Shown here: positions 5,921 to 6,734 of the stretch, in pieces
Numbering within the stretch: the stretch's first letter is position 1
Layout of the letters: every line of letters starts with the position of its first letter
Assembly: GCA_017848205.1 (NCBI GenBank)
Contig: JAGDDO010000362.1
Location: 1 to 6,734 of the forward strand
Length of the DNA: 6,734 bases
DNA from: Oscillospiraceae bacterium
GTDB lineage: Bacteria > Bacillota_A > Clostridia > Oscillospirales > Ruminococcaceae
Reading direction: 5' to 3'
Notes under the pieces: generated by a model
Told to the model about the DNA's origin: nothing
What the model saw: the letters and a program-made list of their open reading frames with translations, nothing else
Databases searched by the model: none
Translations under genes and position numbers: made by a program

Positions 5921-5949
5921 ATTATACATTGATTTGCTCCGGTTGTCAA
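5921..5949 (-). promoter_or_regulatory. consensus promoter of the rplM-rpsI operon
   Basis: TTGACA (5944-5949) and TATAAT (5921-5926) on the minus strand, separated by exactly 17 bases: a perfect match to the sigma-A consensus, as expected for a ribosomal-protein operon. Transcription would start near 5914, giving a leader of about 107 bases. Confidence 0.92.
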
Positions 5950-6102
5950 TCGTATTTTCACTATTTTCAGCTGATTTTACGGAGATTTTCAGAATTTTCT
6001 TTTATTTATTGAATCTGTTCATCTGATTTGCATGTATTCTCTATATTTCTACACTATTCTCCCTGTTTCAGATTTACGGTTATAAATCAGAGCACTGCAC
6101 TA
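5950..6102. other. gap between divergent promoters, nothing recognised
   Basis: This is the central part of the 421-base gene-free stretch between rplM and the lipoprotein gene. It is AT-rich, lies between the two divergent promoters, and shows no plausible open frame with a ribosome binding site, no RNA gene and no terminator that I can support. A weak six-base inverted repeat (GATTTA/TAAATC, around 6071-6088) is probably chance. Confidence 0.5.
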
Positions 6103-6131
6103 TTGAAAAAAGGAATGCATTATGCTATACT
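6103..6131 (+). promoter_or_regulatory. promoter of the lipoprotein gene
   Basis: TTGAAA (6103-6108) and TATACT (6126-6131) with a 17-base spacer, plus TG one base before the -10 (6123-6124), an extended -10 element. Transcription would start near 6138, giving a leader of about 90 bases. Confidence 0.75.
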
Positions 6132-6171
6132 ACTTATTAATGATAACTTGATCAGACATAATTCACCCTGA

Positions 6172-6202
6172 ACTGTACGCCAGAAGTACAGTCAGCGTTT
6201 TT
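6172..6202 (+). promoter_or_regulatory. hairpin in the lipoprotein mRNA leader
   Basis: Seven-base perfect stem ACTGTAC / GTACAGT (6172-6178 with 6186-6192) with a seven-base loop, then CAGCG and five T (6198-6202). The gap before the T-run makes it a weak terminator at best. It could be a leaky attenuator or a simple leader hairpin. It ends 26 bases before the start codon. Confidence 0.35.
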
Positions 6203-6228
6203 ATATTTTATAAATGAAGGGATAACGA

Positions 6229-6734
6229 ATGAAGAAAAAAGCCCTGTCTGCTCTCTGCATTGCTTTTCTGATGTGTTCGGTCACCGGATGCTCATCGAAA
6301 AACACCGGAGAGCGTTTCAAGGATCGCATAAACAGCGCAGTGAAAGAGCGGTCTGAAATAAACAGTGATTCTGATTACATCAGTTACAAAGCCGATCTTT
6401 CCGCAGGAAGACTTACCGACGGACATTATTCACACGCAGGATTACAGGTTGATACTGACGGGACCGGCACTGATGACACAGCCGGAAAAGCTGCTGTTTC
6501 ATTATCGCAGAACAGCATGCTGAACGTGCATTACTATCTTGATGAAGCTCACCGGAATGAGATAACTGACCCCTACCACGATTTTATTTATCTTGCTCCG
6601 GGACAGTCTCTCTACGCCGTAGCCGAGAAAAAAAGCGGAAGTTCGCCGGAAAAATATTCTTTTTCCACATTCCGCGTTTACAGTATAAAAGACGGTAAAA
6701 AAGATCTTGTTTCCGAAGAATACGATGAGAAAAC
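6229..6734 (+). CDS. putative lipoprotein, 3' end cut by the window
   Basis: An open frame runs from an ATG at 6229 to the window end without a stop: 168 complete codons. It begins MKKKALSALCIAFLMCSVTG followed by Cys21, a classic lipoprotein signal: a basic n-region, a hydrophobic stretch, and the lipobox V-T-G-C (18-21). The mature protein should be lipid-anchored through Cys21 on the outer face of the membrane. The rest is polar and charged, with no further membrane segments or motif I recognise in the visible part, and the downstream domain is out of view. GAAGGG (6216-6221) lies seven bases before the start, and an extended -10 promoter lies about 100 bases upstream. It is divergent from the rplM operon. 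Function unknown. Confidence 0.85.
   Translation, partial: MKKKALSALCIAFLMCSVTGCSSKNTGERFKDRINSAVKERSEINSDSDYISYKADLSAGRLTDGHYSHAGLQVDTDGTGTDDTAGKAAVSLSQNSMLNVHYYLDEAHRNEITDPYHDFIYLAPGQSLYAVAEKKSGSSPEKYSFSTFRVYSIKDGKKDLVSEEYDEK

Noticed and set aside
1..6734. CRISPR array, tRNA or rRNA genes, insertion sequence or attachment sites
   Set aside because: No regularly spaced repeats, no tRNA cloverleaf-like sequence, no transposase and no paired terminal repeats were seen on either strand.

Overview
The window reads as ordinary chromosome from a moderately AT-rich Gram-positive anaerobe. An rplM-rpsI operon with a consensus sigma-A promoter, strong AGGAGG-type ribosome binding sites, Rho-independent terminators, and an AAA/PD-(D/E)XK protein of the kind common in gut Clostridia all fit Bacillota. 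My best guess is a Ruminococcus-like member of the Clostridia; the genus is inferred from general gene flavour only.

Layout: all recognisable genes but one run on the minus strand, so transcription goes from about 5,920 down to 1. From right to left: a lipoprotein gene on the plus strand, cut by the window end (6229 on), diverges from rplM-rpsI (L13 and S9). rplM is preceded by a perfect TTGACA-17-TATAAT promoter and a structured leader. After rpsI comes an intrinsic terminator whose U-tract runs directly into the ribosome binding site of a small P-loop polynucleotide-kinase-like gene. This overlaps by ATGA a gene for a Thg1-like 3'-5' RNA polymerase. That pair ends in two stacked hairpins, the second a bidirectional terminator. 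Beyond it lies a 43-codon relic of a nitroreductase C-terminus, then a membrane-anchored diguanylate cyclase with its own promoter, about 180-nt leader and terminator. Next is an AAA-ATPase/PD-(D/E)XK protein with its own promoter and a TTG start, and finally the first 21 codons of a pRiA4b ORF-3 family protein running off the left edge.

The most interesting unit is the kinase plus Thg1-like pair. In bacteria the G-1 of tRNA-His is normally encoded, so a Thg1-like enzyme is more likely to rebuild damaged 5' ends of tRNAs than to mature tRNA-His. A 5'-OH RNA kinase translated in lock-step with it would supply the 5'-phosphate that the polymerase activates. The pair therefore looks like a compact RNA 5'-end repair cassette, fed by readthrough from a ribosomal-protein operon. 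The function is inferred; the overlap, motifs and terminator position are read directly. The rest of the window is unrelated accessory or signalling genes in separate transcription units.
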